NCBI GenBank assembly: GCA_964530555.1
Contig: CAZHBD010000007.1
Span: forward strand, 1-25,838
Length of the DNA stretch: 25,838 bases
Origin: CAZHBD01 sp964530555
GTDB lineage: Bacteria; Patescibacteriota; Saccharimonadia; Saccharimonadales; AWTP1-31
Direction: 5' to 3'
The position numbers were made by a program, and so were the translations under genes. The notes beneath the pieces were generated by a model, which saw nothing but the letters and a program-made list of their open reading frames with translations, had not been told where the DNA came from and ran no database searches. Position 1 is the first letter of the stretch; every line of letters begins with the position of its first letter. This document shows, one piece after another, positions 6,465 through 13,251 of the stretch.

Positions 6465-6773
6465 CTGCTAAAATTACACCAAAATTTTTATTGACCACAA
6501 GCGGCATATGGGCGCACAATAGTACGGCTACGTAGGTATGAGTTCGGCTCTGGCAGTTCCATCACCTTCGAGCTTTATAATCACATTCGGACGGTATGCC
6601 CACTCTACGTATGGCCCCTACCCTCCTCATTTCAAACTCAGTTTCCCGTTTACGAGACTCACGAACGGTTGGTGTCTCTACCGGGCAGCTCTCCTTCTAA
6701 CAAACCCGTTCACCGAAAGAAATCACTCAATCGGTCCTCTTTTTATCACCCTAAAAATCTCCAGGAGTTTGAA
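6465..6773 (+). promoter_or_regulatory. Long leader of the umuDC operon with possible promoter and operator/hairpin
   Basis: No gene is supported here. A candidate promoter is TTGACC (6491-6496), an 18-base spacer and CACAAT (6515-6520). A bare TATAAT also occurs at 6576-6581 without a good -35 box. A hairpin can form at 6645-6685: CCCG with CGGG, and GAGAC-(TC)-AC with GT-GTCTC. At its tip is an imperfect 15-bp palindrome, CACGAAC-G-GTTGGTG (6660-6674). AGGAG (6763-6767) then serves the ATG at 6774. This differs from the leaderless genes around it and suggests control at the leader. The spacing does not match the known Gram-positive LexA box. Confidence 0.45.
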
Positions 6774-7043
6774 ATGAACCACACAACTGTTAATCAAGAA
6801 GTTAACGTAACTGGCTACTACTTCCGTGGCCAAAACTTCCAAACTGTACCCCGTAGTATCGAGTATGCTGGCAACCAAGTTACCTTCCTGAACCAAGGCA
6901 TGCAGTACTTGGTGAAAAAAGGTCAGCAATTTGTAAAACTGTTTGACTTGACCGACGGCGACACTACGTATCGTCTAAAGTACGATCCAGAGCAAGTGCT
7001 TTGGACACTCGTCTACACCTCAAGCAGTCAACGGGCCTTTTAG
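6774..7043 (+). CDS. Unknown 89-residue protein, first gene of the umuDC operon
   Basis: The start is fixed by AGGAG at 6763-6767, 6 bases before the ATG. The small soluble protein is rich in Val, Gln, Tyr, Phe and Thr with alternating polar and hydrophobic residues (NVTGYYFRGQNFQTVP, KKGQQFVKLFDLTDGD, YRLKYDPEQVLWTLVY), which suggests a mostly beta-strand fold. I recognise no family. Only two bases separate its stop codon from the UmuD-like ATG, and UmuD overlaps UmuC, so the three are one transcript. The position suggests an accessory factor for the translesion polymerase or a co-regulated stress protein. It shows no resemblance to ImuA or RecA-like partners. Confidence 0.75.
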   Translation: MNHTTVNQEVNVTGYYFRGQNFQTVPRSIEYAGNQVTFLNQGMQYLVKKGQQFVKLFDLTDGDTTYRLKYDPEQVLWTLVYTSSSQRAF

Positions 7044-7045
7044 CC

Positions 7046-7393
7046 ATGAACGACGATGAACTAGCTGAGCGCTTGGGTGTTTCAACACACTACGGCTTCC
7101 CAAATGCGGCAACTGACAAATCCTTGAGCAGCCTCGACCTTGGAAAGCTGCTGGTACGGAGCCCCATTAGTACCTTTTTTATGCGAGTTCGTGGCCATAC
7201 TGGGGAAGCGTACGGTGTGTTTGACGGCGACATTGTGGTGGTTGACCGATCGTTGCAGCCGCGTAACATTGACCGAATTATCTGGTGGCATGAAGAATCC
7301 TTTGGCATTGGTATGAGTAGCCAAGTGCCGAGTAACGTTGCTCCGTGGGGGGTGGTCACCTATGTTATTCATGAACTGAGACACGTTGCATGA
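7046..7393 (+). CDS. UmuD-like (peptidase S24 fold) protein lacking catalytic residues
   Basis: The 115-residue protein aligns by eye with the UmuD C-terminal region: HYGFPNAATD with UmuD CGFPSPAAD, LDLGKLLVRSPISTFF with IDLNQLLIQHPSATYF, and VFDGDIVVVDRSL with ISDGDLLIVDSAI. The self-cleavage Cys-Gly of E. coli UmuD is Tyr16-Gly17 here. The nucleophile motif GDSM is GHTG (residues 50-53), so Thr52 replaces Ser60. There is no lysine after Lys34, so the general-base Lys97 is missing. The protein should not cleave itself. It probably keeps the structural role of the polymerase V accessory subunit. Its TGA overlaps the umuC ATG by 4 bases (ATGA). Confidence 0.8.
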   Translation: MNDDELAERLGVSTHYGFPNAATDKSLSSLDLGKLLVRSPISTFFMRVRGHTGEAYGVFDGDIVVVDRSLQPRNIDRIIWWHEESFGIGMSSQVPSNVAPWGVVTYVIHELRHVA

Positions 7394-8685
7394 ATCAGCC
7401 AGTGTTTGCCCTGATTGATTGTAATAACTTCTTTGTAAGCTGCGAACGAGTCTTTCGGCCTGATCTCGAGGGTAAACCGGTAGTGGTGCTCAGTAGCAAT
7501 GACGGCTGCGCCATAGCCCGCAGCAATGAGGCCAAAGCGTTGGGTATCCCTATGGGGGCGCCGGCCTTCAAGTACCGGGAGTTTTTTCAACGCCATAAAG
7601 TAGTTCAGTTTAGCGCTAACTTTGAACTATACGGTGACTTATCGCGACGGATTACCCAACTACTCACCGACTTCACGCCTCGTACCGAGGTGTATTCTAT
7701 TGATGAGTCATTTCTCGACCTCAGTGAGTTGGCCGGTAAAGACCATGACCTGCAGATGCGCATGCTGCGTCGTCGGATTCTCTCGCAAGTTGGCATCCCC
7801 GTGTCTATTGGGGTGGCGCCCAGCAAAACCTTAGCCAAGCTGGCTAGTGATCGAGCCAAGAAGGAGCCAAGCTTGCAAGGTGTGTTGGATCTGAGCCGAG
7901 CCCTGCCGGATGAGCTTGCGCAGCAACGCCGAAAAGTCCCGGTAGAAGATGTGTGGGGCGTGGGCCGGCGTTTGGCGCCCAAGCTACGCGGCACTGGTAT
8001 CGCGACAGCCGAAGACCTGGCACATATGCGTCCCCAGCACGCCCGGCAACTCATGAGCATTAAGGGCGAGCAAACAGTTCGCGAGCTAAATGGTCAAGCC
8101 TGCCTGGGTTTAGAGGGCATGCATGTGCCGCCAAAGAGTATCGCGCGGACGCGTACTTTTGGCGAGGATACCAATCAGCTGTTTGTCTTAGAGTCGGCTG
8201 TTGCTAGCTTTGCTGCCCAGGCGGCATTTCGCCTCAGGGGTTCTCGGCAGCGGACGCGCCGGGCCGGGCTGTTTCTGACAACCAGTCGGTTCAAGCCTGG
8301 TTATAAAGTGTGGCGGACTGAGCTGCACTTTGAGATACCTACTGCCGATAGTGGTCAGCTGATGCAGGCCTTAGTGGCGGCTATGAACGAACTTTACCAG
8401 CCACATCAGCAGTATCATCGGGCTGGTGTTTGGTTGCATGATTTTGTACCGGACAGTATCTTTCAGGTTGATGTATTCGGAGCAATTGATGTAGCGGCCG
8501 AGACGCGGTCTCTAGAACGCATGCGAGCCTTAGACGCCGTGAACTATCGGTATGGTCGAGGAACACTTCGTTTTGCGGCTGAAGAGCTGGCCCGCAAATG
8601 GCAACCCAAGCGGCGCCTGCGTAGTCCACACTACACCAGCGAATGGAATGATTTGCCCACAGTTAAGCCGTTAGCCTATTTGTAA
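7390..8685 (+). CDS. umuC: UmuC-type Y-family DNA polymerase (translesion synthesis)
   Basis: At 431 residues it is close to E. coli UmuC (422). Palm residues are visible: Asp10 in ALIDCNNFFVSCERVF and Asp105-Glu106 in VYSIDESFLDL. The UmuC-type SSNDGCAIARSNEAKALGI and SANFELYGDLS are also present. A helix-hairpin-helix region (VWGVGRRLAPKLRGTGI, around 190-205) binds DNA, and the C-terminal UmuC-specific tail (GRGTLRFAAEELARKW and the SPHYTSEWNDLP stretch) is intact. It copies past DNA lesions with low fidelity. It starts within the stop codon of the UmuD-like gene, so the two are translated together. Its last 10 bases overlap the convergent DUF3048 gene. Confidence 0.95.
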   Translation: MNQPVFALIDCNNFFVSCERVFRPDLEGKPVVVLSSNDGCAIARSNEAKALGIPMGAPAFKYREFFQRHKVVQFSANFELYGDLSRRITQLLTDFTPRTEVYSIDESFLDLSELAGKDHDLQMRMLRRRILSQVGIPVSIGVAPSKTLAKLASDRAKKEPSLQGVLDLSRALPDELAQQRRKVPVEDVWGVGRRLAPKLRGTGIATAEDLAHMRPQHARQLMSIKGEQTVRELNGQACLGLEGMHVPPKSIARTRTFGEDTNQLFVLESAVASFAAQAAFRLRGSRQRTRRAGLFLTTSRFKPGYKVWRTELHFEIPTADSGQLMQALVAAMNELYQPHQQYHRAGVWLHDFVPDSIFQVDVFGAIDVAAETRSLERMRALDAVNYRYGRGTLRFAAEELARKWQPKRRLRSPHYTSEWNDLPTVKPLAYL

Positions 8686-9911
8686 CTGATACGGTCCGCG
8701 CTACCGACGACGCTGATCCAGGTTTGTCCAGGATTCAGTTTGATTGATTTGCCGCTGGCATCAAGGAACTTAATTTGGTCGGTGCCGCTAGATTTGCTCC
8801 AGGTGCCTTCAATCTTGTCTCCATCTTGGAAAACAATGGCTTTGCCACTACCTATATCGCCGTATTCGCTATTTACTCCGTTGGCGGCGATACCGTATGG
8901 GATCACGGCTACAATCACGACTTTTGGTGCCAGTTGATCGCCGCTCTCAGCGTCAATATGCGGTTTGCCGCCTTCGCTGCGTTTATAAGTGTTCGTGCTG
9001 GCGTCGTAGTCGTAGTGCGGATTGTAGAGATAGCCAGAAATATTGAAATCCAAAGATGTCGCCGTTGGAGTGGTAAGCTTCTTCTCTTCTTTACGAGGAA
9101 ATCCGTCAAATTTGCTGCTAGTAAAGCCTTTGCTTTTGGACAGTTCATCTAGTCCCGCCATGGTGGTATAGAGGTTGTGCGGTGCATAGCGAGTGCTAAT
9201 GCGTCGGTATGGCCCGGGGTTGGCAAACTGATCCAGATCTTTGATGCCCTCAGTCTTTATTTTGGCCAACCCGTCGCTGCTGCCACCAGCATGCGCTACG
9301 GCAGCGTCAAACCCGTGGAGCCAGTTGATATAGTACGGTCGTACGCTGCGCACCGGACCAATATTGGCTGGTTGGGCTTCTTGGAAGAGCGTTAAGAAAC
9401 GTGTGATACCCCCTTCGGCAATGGCCTCAAAGACGACTCCCGCTTCTTTCAGGCCGGACTGTGGACGAGCATCAGGGCTATTCTCAATCATAATAGCGGT
9501 AACGGGGCGCAGATTAAGCTCTGGCTTGACCTGAATACCAGTCAATCGCGATGGTTCAGTAGTGGGTTTGGGCGGCTCTGGTTTAGGTGTCTCAACTTTG
9601 GCAACGGGTTTGGGGGTGGGTTTGGGCTTAAAGACAAACCATGCGCCAGCTGAACCGCCGCCAAGAACTAGTATTACGGCAGTAATTGCTGCAACCTTCT
9701 GAACTTTACTTAGTCGCCTGAACCAACGAATTGGGTGCGGTTTGTGAAACAGCCGCTTTCTTGGCTTATCTGGGGTTGTTATCTCGGGTTTAGCGATAGC
9801 ATCACGTGCTGCTTCCATAGCAAGAGTATCCTCGGTCGTAACTTCGGGGGTGATAACTGTTTGTTTTAATGGTGTTGGTCGTTTTTTGGGACGACGAACA
9901 AATTCATCCAT
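8676..9911 (-). CDS. DUF3048 (YerB-like) anchored extracytoplasmic protein
   Basis: The protein has a basic cytoplasmic N-terminus with Lys/Arg patches (KPRKRLFHKPHPIRWFRR) and one membrane helix around residues 75-95 (VAAITAVILVLGGGSAGAWF). A Pro/Lys/Thr-rich spacer (KPKPTPKPVAKVETPKPEPP) follows, then a DUF3048 domain to the end. Family hallmarks are TAIMIENSPDARPQSGL, VFEAIAEGGITRFLTLF and IGPVRSVRPYYINW. The family is a wall- or membrane-associated protein of Gram-positive bacteria related to B. subtilis YerB, and its biochemical role is not known to me. The fourth-residue Met (ATG at 9911) is preferred, since the first ATG at 9920 overlaps the -10 box TACAAT and the second lies exactly 7 bases after it. 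Confidence 0.85.
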   Translation of the reverse strand: MDEFVRRPKKRPTPLKQTVITPEVTTEDTLAMEAARDAIAKPEITTPDKPRKRLFHKPHPIRWFRRLSKVQKVAAITAVILVLGGGSAGAWFVFKPKPTPKPVAKVETPKPEPPKPTTEPSRLTGIQVKPELNLRPVTAIMIENSPDARPQSGLKEAGVVFEAIAEGGITRFLTLFQEAQPANIGPVRSVRPYYINWLHGFDAAVAHAGGSSDGLAKIKTEGIKDLDQFANPGPYRRISTRYAPHNLYTTMAGLDELSKSKGFTSSKFDGFPRKEEKKLTTPTATSLDFNISGYLYNPHYDYDASTNTYKRSEGGKPHIDAESGDQLAPKVVIVAVIPYGIAANGVNSEYGDIGSGKAIVFQDGDKIEGTWSKSSGTDQIKFLDASGKSIKLNPGQTWISVVGSADRISYK

Positions 9912-9918
9912 GAAGTCC

Positions 9919-9924
9919 ATTGTA
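9919..9924 (-). promoter_or_regulatory. -10 box of the DUF3048 gene
   Basis: Minus-strand TACAAT ends 7 bases before the ATG at 9911 and runs into the earlier ATG at 9920. This is evidence that the shorter protein is made from a leaderless message. No strong -35 box was found. Confidence 0.6.
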
Positions 9925-9948
9925 GCAAATGCTTATGCTTAGACGAAA

Positions 9949-11388
9949 CTACAACAAACCAAGAGCGGTCTGAATTCTATTCAGGCTTATCTCTTTACCG
10001 AGTGTATGCAGGGTCTCGAACAGGCCGGGAGAAAATGGGGCTCCGGTACTGGCAATACGGATCAGGCTGAACAATATGCCTGGCTTGGTCTCGAGTTGGT
10101 CAAGCAGCTTGTTGAGGCGTGACTCGAGGTCGCCAAGGCTAAAGTCCGAAGACTGCAATTCGTCATAGGCTGCTTGGAGGAACTGTCGTTTTTCATCAGT
10201 ATCAAGCTTACGGAGCTGTTTATTTTTCTCATCGTTCAAAAGGGCTAGGACGGCTTCGGTTGTCGGCTCGCTAAAGAAAAACTCAGTTAACATTGGTAGC
10301 TCGCTAAAAAACTTGAGACGTTCTTGGGTGATGGCTAGGACGGCTTCCTTATACTGCTTGTTCGCCGAGGCGGCCGACTTGGGCCAGAAGCTATCTGCGG
10401 CTGTTGCGAGTTCAGCTATGCTCATTGCTCTAATGTGCGCTCCATTGAGCCACTGCAAACGCTGCTCATCAAAGCGAGCGCCGCTACGTTGCACACGGTC
10501 TAAAGTAAACTTTGCAATCAGCTCTTCAACGCTAAAAACTTCTTGTTCGGTGCCATCATTCCAGCCGAGGCTGGCGATAAAATTGATCATCGCCGTGGCC
10601 AAGAAGCCGTCGCGAAGGTAATCCAGAACGTCTTTGGCGCCATCACGTTTGCTTAGTTTCTTTTTGCCGTCAGGTCCTAATATATGGGGCATTGTAGCTA
10701 GCAACGGGCGCTTAATCTCCAGTGCTTCGTAGAGGTTGAGGTAGTTAGGAGTACTCGCCAAAAACTCTTGGCCTCGAATAACGTGTGTAACTCCCATGAG
10801 CATATCATCGATGATGTGGGCAAAGTTATAGGTAGGATAACCATCCGACTTCATCAAGATAAAGTCATCAACAACCTCAGGGCCGGTCGAGAGATCGCCC
10901 ATCACTTCATCGTGCCACTTATAGTTTTTTGGATCGGATTTAAAACGCAGTGCTTGCGTGCCGTCCCACTTTGGAGGATTCTCGGGTCGATGATTGCGAT
11001 ACAAAAATGGCTGCTTAGCCTTTTGGGCTTGCTCTCGAAAGGCTTGCACCTCCGCACTGGTATACGGATCAGCATAGGCATGTCCAGCCTTGATGAGGCT
11101 CTTAGCCCAAGCTTGGTAGGTATCAAGGCGCTCACTCTGACGGTAGGGTCCATACTCCCCTGGTTTATCGGGACCTTCATCATAATCAAGCCCTAAAGCA
11201 TGCAAGCAATCCATTATATGTTGGTCGGCACCACTGACCTCTCGCGCTTTGTCGGTATCTTCCAGCCGCAGAATAAACTGCCCATTCGTCTGCCTGGCGA
11301 GTAGCCATGCAAACAGTGCAGTCCGAATACCGCCAACGTGTAAGAGCCCGGTTGGGCTGGGTGCGAATCGAGTACGTGCAGCTTTCAT
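9949..11388 (-). CDS. gltX: Glutamyl-tRNA synthetase
   Basis: The 479-residue class I synthetase charges tRNA-Glu with glutamate. The HIGH-type motif is FAPSPTGLLHVGG near residue 10 and the KMSKS-type motif is KKLSKRDGA around residue 250. RLEDTDKAR and GYPTYNFAHIIDDMLMGVTHVIRG are GluRS active-site signatures. The C-terminal anticodon-binding region is present, and the length fits bacterial GluRS. It has its own promoter with -10 7 bases before the ATG. The substrate tRNA-Glu(CTC) is encoded at the start of the window. Whether the enzyme also charges tRNA-Gln cannot be told here, because no gatCAB or glnS lies in view. Confidence 0.97.
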   Translation of the reverse strand: MKAARTRFAPSPTGLLHVGGIRTALFAWLLARQTNGQFILRLEDTDKAREVSGADQHIMDCLHALGLDYDEGPDKPGEYGPYRQSERLDTYQAWAKSLIKAGHAYADPYTSAEVQAFREQAQKAKQPFLYRNHRPENPPKWDGTQALRFKSDPKNYKWHDEVMGDLSTGPEVVDDFILMKSDGYPTYNFAHIIDDMLMGVTHVIRGQEFLASTPNYLNLYEALEIKRPLLATMPHILGPDGKKKLSKRDGAKDVLDYLRDGFLATAMINFIASLGWNDGTEQEVFSVEELIAKFTLDRVQRSGARFDEQRLQWLNGAHIRAMSIAELATAADSFWPKSAASANKQYKEAVLAITQERLKFFSELPMLTEFFFSEPTTEAVLALLNDEKNKQLRKLDTDEKRQFLQAAYDELQSSDFSLGDLESRLNKLLDQLETKPGILFSLIRIASTGAPFSPGLFETLHTLGKEISLNRIQTALGLL

Positions 11389-11395
11389 CCTGCCT

Positions 11396-11424
11396 ATTGT
11401 ACGCTACTTTACCCCTGTTACCAA
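11396..11424 (-). promoter_or_regulatory. gltX promoter (leaderless type)
   Basis: On the minus strand TTGGTA (11424-11419), a 17-base spacer and TACAAT (11401-11396) end 7 bases before the gltX ATG. The promoter fills the whole gap after the upstream HD gene, whose stop codon starts at 11427. Confidence 0.78.
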
Positions 11425-12006
11425 TTATTTATTGAGGAGTAGTTTGAGCGCTTGGTATTCAGTTCGGGCCTCTTGCCTAATTGAGTCAAACTTAATTTTG
11501 ACATGGTAGTCGCGTTCGATTTTTTCGGCAGCCCACTTTTTATAGCTAGCATAGTCGCGATCAGCACCAAATCGATGAGCAGCCCATAGGTAAAAATCAG
11601 TCTGCAGGTGCCCCAGCGCGTCAGCAGTGGCCAGCACCTTTCCGGTGAGGCTATGCGGCGTCAGACCCTCATGACAGCTGTGAAGTTTGCAAGCGTCGTC
11701 GATAATCTCGGCAATGTCGTCTTCTGAATAATGATGGGCACGTAATATTTCTCGACCGATTGCTAAGCTCCGCTTCTCATGTTTGCTGTCACTGCGGAGC
11801 ATTTCTGTATCGGCAATGTCATGGAGTAGTGCAGCTGCCCTGCATTTGGCCGGGTCTCCGCCGACCTTATCAGCAACTCTTTCTGCAAACCTCGCCACGG
11901 GGAGCACGTGCTTTTTATACAGCTGGTCGGCCCAGGGGTCGCGCCCAGGCTTTGCTGATGTATATAAATCTTTAACTGCCTGCTCAACACCTTGAAGCTG
12001 TATCAT
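11425..12006 (-). CDS. HD-domain phosphohydrolase
   Basis: The 193-residue protein carries the HD metal-site pattern. His33 lies in YKKHVLPVARFAE, His62-Asp63 in AAALLHDIAD, and a later Asp (about 129) in KVLATADALGHL. HD proteins hydrolyse phosphate esters of nucleotides. The family is broad, so the substrate is unknown. A Lys/Arg/Tyr-rich helical C-terminus (about 140-193) follows the domain. The ATG is placed by the TATAAT box 6 bases upstream. It stands in tandem with gltX, but each gene has its own promoter. Confidence 0.82.
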   Translation of the reverse strand: MIQLQGVEQAVKDLYTSAKPGRDPWADQLYKKHVLPVARFAERVADKVGGDPAKCRAAALLHDIADTEMLRSDSKHEKRSLAIGREILRAHHYSEDDIAEIIDDACKLHSCHEGLTPHSLTGKVLATADALGHLQTDFYLWAAHRFGADRDYASYKKWAAEKIERDYHVKIKFDSIRQEARTEYQALKLLLNK

Positions 12007-12012
12007 GAATAA

Positions 12013-12018
12013 ATTATA
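12013..12018 (-). promoter_or_regulatory. -10 box of the HD-domain gene
   Basis: A perfect minus-strand TATAAT (12018-12013) ends 6 bases before the ATG at 12006. The -35 region is weak. The start of transcription should coincide with the start codon. Confidence 0.65.
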
Positions 12019-12047
12019 ACAAGCAAAGACAAGTAGACAGTGCTGAG

Positions 12048-13121
12048 TTAAAAGCTTGCGGCGATTTTGAGTAACTGCTCAGAACTTAATGCGGTGTCGC
12101 CCTCTACCTTATACCAGATACCACCGTCTACCCATGTGGCATTGTTGCTACCATAAATATAGACAATACGGCCCGCGGCTTGCGTGCGTTGCGTTGGCTG
12201 ATTTGTAGTGGCAACAAAACCTTTCTCTAAGGTCTCGCTTGACCAATTAGAAGCGGTTTGAGTCACACTAAAGCTGCGATTGTCTCGTGTTTGGAAGCGA
12301 TAGCTAACCTGACCTGGAGAGTAATTGATAGCACCGTTTAGAGCATATCCAGATGGGTGGTAGCCCGGTAGCTTTGCAGATATGCCTGCTCGAGAATCTG
12401 CCAAGCGCATGGCAAGATGTGGCAGGTTTTGGTAAGTAAAAAAGCCAGCCAATAACAGGAAGACTGCTGCCGAGGCGGCAAAACTGACAAAACGGGGTGA
12501 AAGGCCGGTCTTTTTAGCGACTCGATGTCGTCGGTGTGGGTGGCTAAAATGTTGCTCATGGCTAATCGCCTTTAGTAACGCTGCGTCAATCAGAAGATCC
12601 TTGTCGGATTTATGCTGAGCTGCACGATGATTAGTCGATTTGATCTTGCTGGCCGGTGCCGTTGTTTTGGGAACAGGATGTACGTCGATTGCAGCGTGTC
12701 GTTTAACTATCGGGGCATGACTCGAGCCAAACCGTGAGACCAACGTATGCTTGGCAGTTGCTTTGGCGCGCGCAAGTCGACGTTCGGAGACAGGCAGTGT
12801 TCGTGCATCATCAATTGATCTGCTGCGGCTGTCTAGTGCGCCGGCAACGCGATGCGGTTTCGCACCTAGGTAGGGCTTTTTAACTAACTCTCGCTTAAGG
12901 GTGTGTGCATGATGTTGCCGAGAGTGCAAATCTACGGAGCCAACTATGTTGTGGTGCTTGATTGCTCGTTTTGCAACTGTCTTTACTTGTGTAGAGTCCA
13001 AAGAAGCGGCGGGTGGTGCACTAACTACTACATCAGTAACAAGGGCGCCGGTATGAGCGTCATATACTTTGCCGTTTATTGTTATGGTGTTTTTTATGTG
13101 GGCCACGCTCGCATGCCTCAT
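12048..13121 (-). CDS. Membrane protein with basic N-terminal region and DUF4367-like outer domain
   Basis: The 357-residue protein has a Lys/Arg/His-rich cytoplasmic part of about 210 residues, one membrane helix at about 211-230 (FVSFAASAAVFLLLAGFF), and an outer domain of about 125 residues. The end of that domain (YIYGSNNATWVDGGIWYKVE followed by LSSEQLLKIAASF) resembles DUF4367, a domain found outside the membrane on anti-sigma-like and lipoprotein partners. The N-terminal part contains HSRQHHAHTLKRELVKKP, a motif I associate with membrane proteins of this phylum, with unknown role. An in-frame stop codon just upstream leaves ATG 13121 as the longest start. The promoter lies 23 bases upstream, and no good Shine-Dalgarno spacing is seen. 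Confidence 0.72.
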   Translation of the reverse strand: MRHASVAHIKNTITINGKVYDAHTGALVTDVVVSAPPAASLDSTQVKTVAKRAIKHHNIVGSVDLHSRQHHAHTLKRELVKKPYLGAKPHRVAGALDSRSRSIDDARTLPVSERRLARAKATAKHTLVSRFGSSHAPIVKRHAAIDVHPVPKTTAPASKIKSTNHRAAQHKSDKDLLIDAALLKAISHEQHFSHPHRRHRVAKKTGLSPRFVSFAASAAVFLLLAGFFTYQNLPHLAMRLADSRAGISAKLPGYHPSGYALNGAINYSPGQVSYRFQTRDNRSFSVTQTASNWSSETLEKGFVATTNQPTQRTQAAGRIVYIYGSNNATWVDGGIWYKVEGDTALSSEQLLKIAASF

Positions 13122-13144
13122 TGGCTTAGCTTATGCTTACTCCT

Positions 13145-13173
13145 ATGGTACAAGCTTCTGCTCATCTCTTCAA
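13145..13173 (-). promoter_or_regulatory. Candidate promoter of the DUF4367-like gene
   Basis: On the minus strand TTGAAG (13173-13168), a 17-base spacer and TACCAT (13150-13145) precede the ATG by 23 bases. This would give a leader of about 16 bases. The -10 box is a moderate match. Confidence 0.5.
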
Positions 13174-13205
13174 GCCTCGAGATAACGTGAAGCGCACCAT
13201 GGATC

Positions 13206-13234
13206 TTGCTTCAACGCTATGCTATAACTATAGA
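13206..13234 (+). promoter_or_regulatory. Candidate promoter of the PEGA-domain gene
   Basis: TTGCTT (13206-13211), a 17-base spacer and TATAGA (13229-13234) precede the ATG at 13252 by 17 bases. An alternative -10 box is GATACT (13233-13238). Either leaves a leader of about 6-10 bases without a Shine-Dalgarno sequence. Confidence 0.5.
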
Positions 13235-13251
13235 TACTCCTCTCAAAAACT

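Noticed and set aside
6538..6777. 79-codon open frame in the umuDC leader
   Set aside because: No Shine-Dalgarno sequence or promoter fits its start, its composition is not gene-like, and it ends across the well-supported start of the 89-residue gene.
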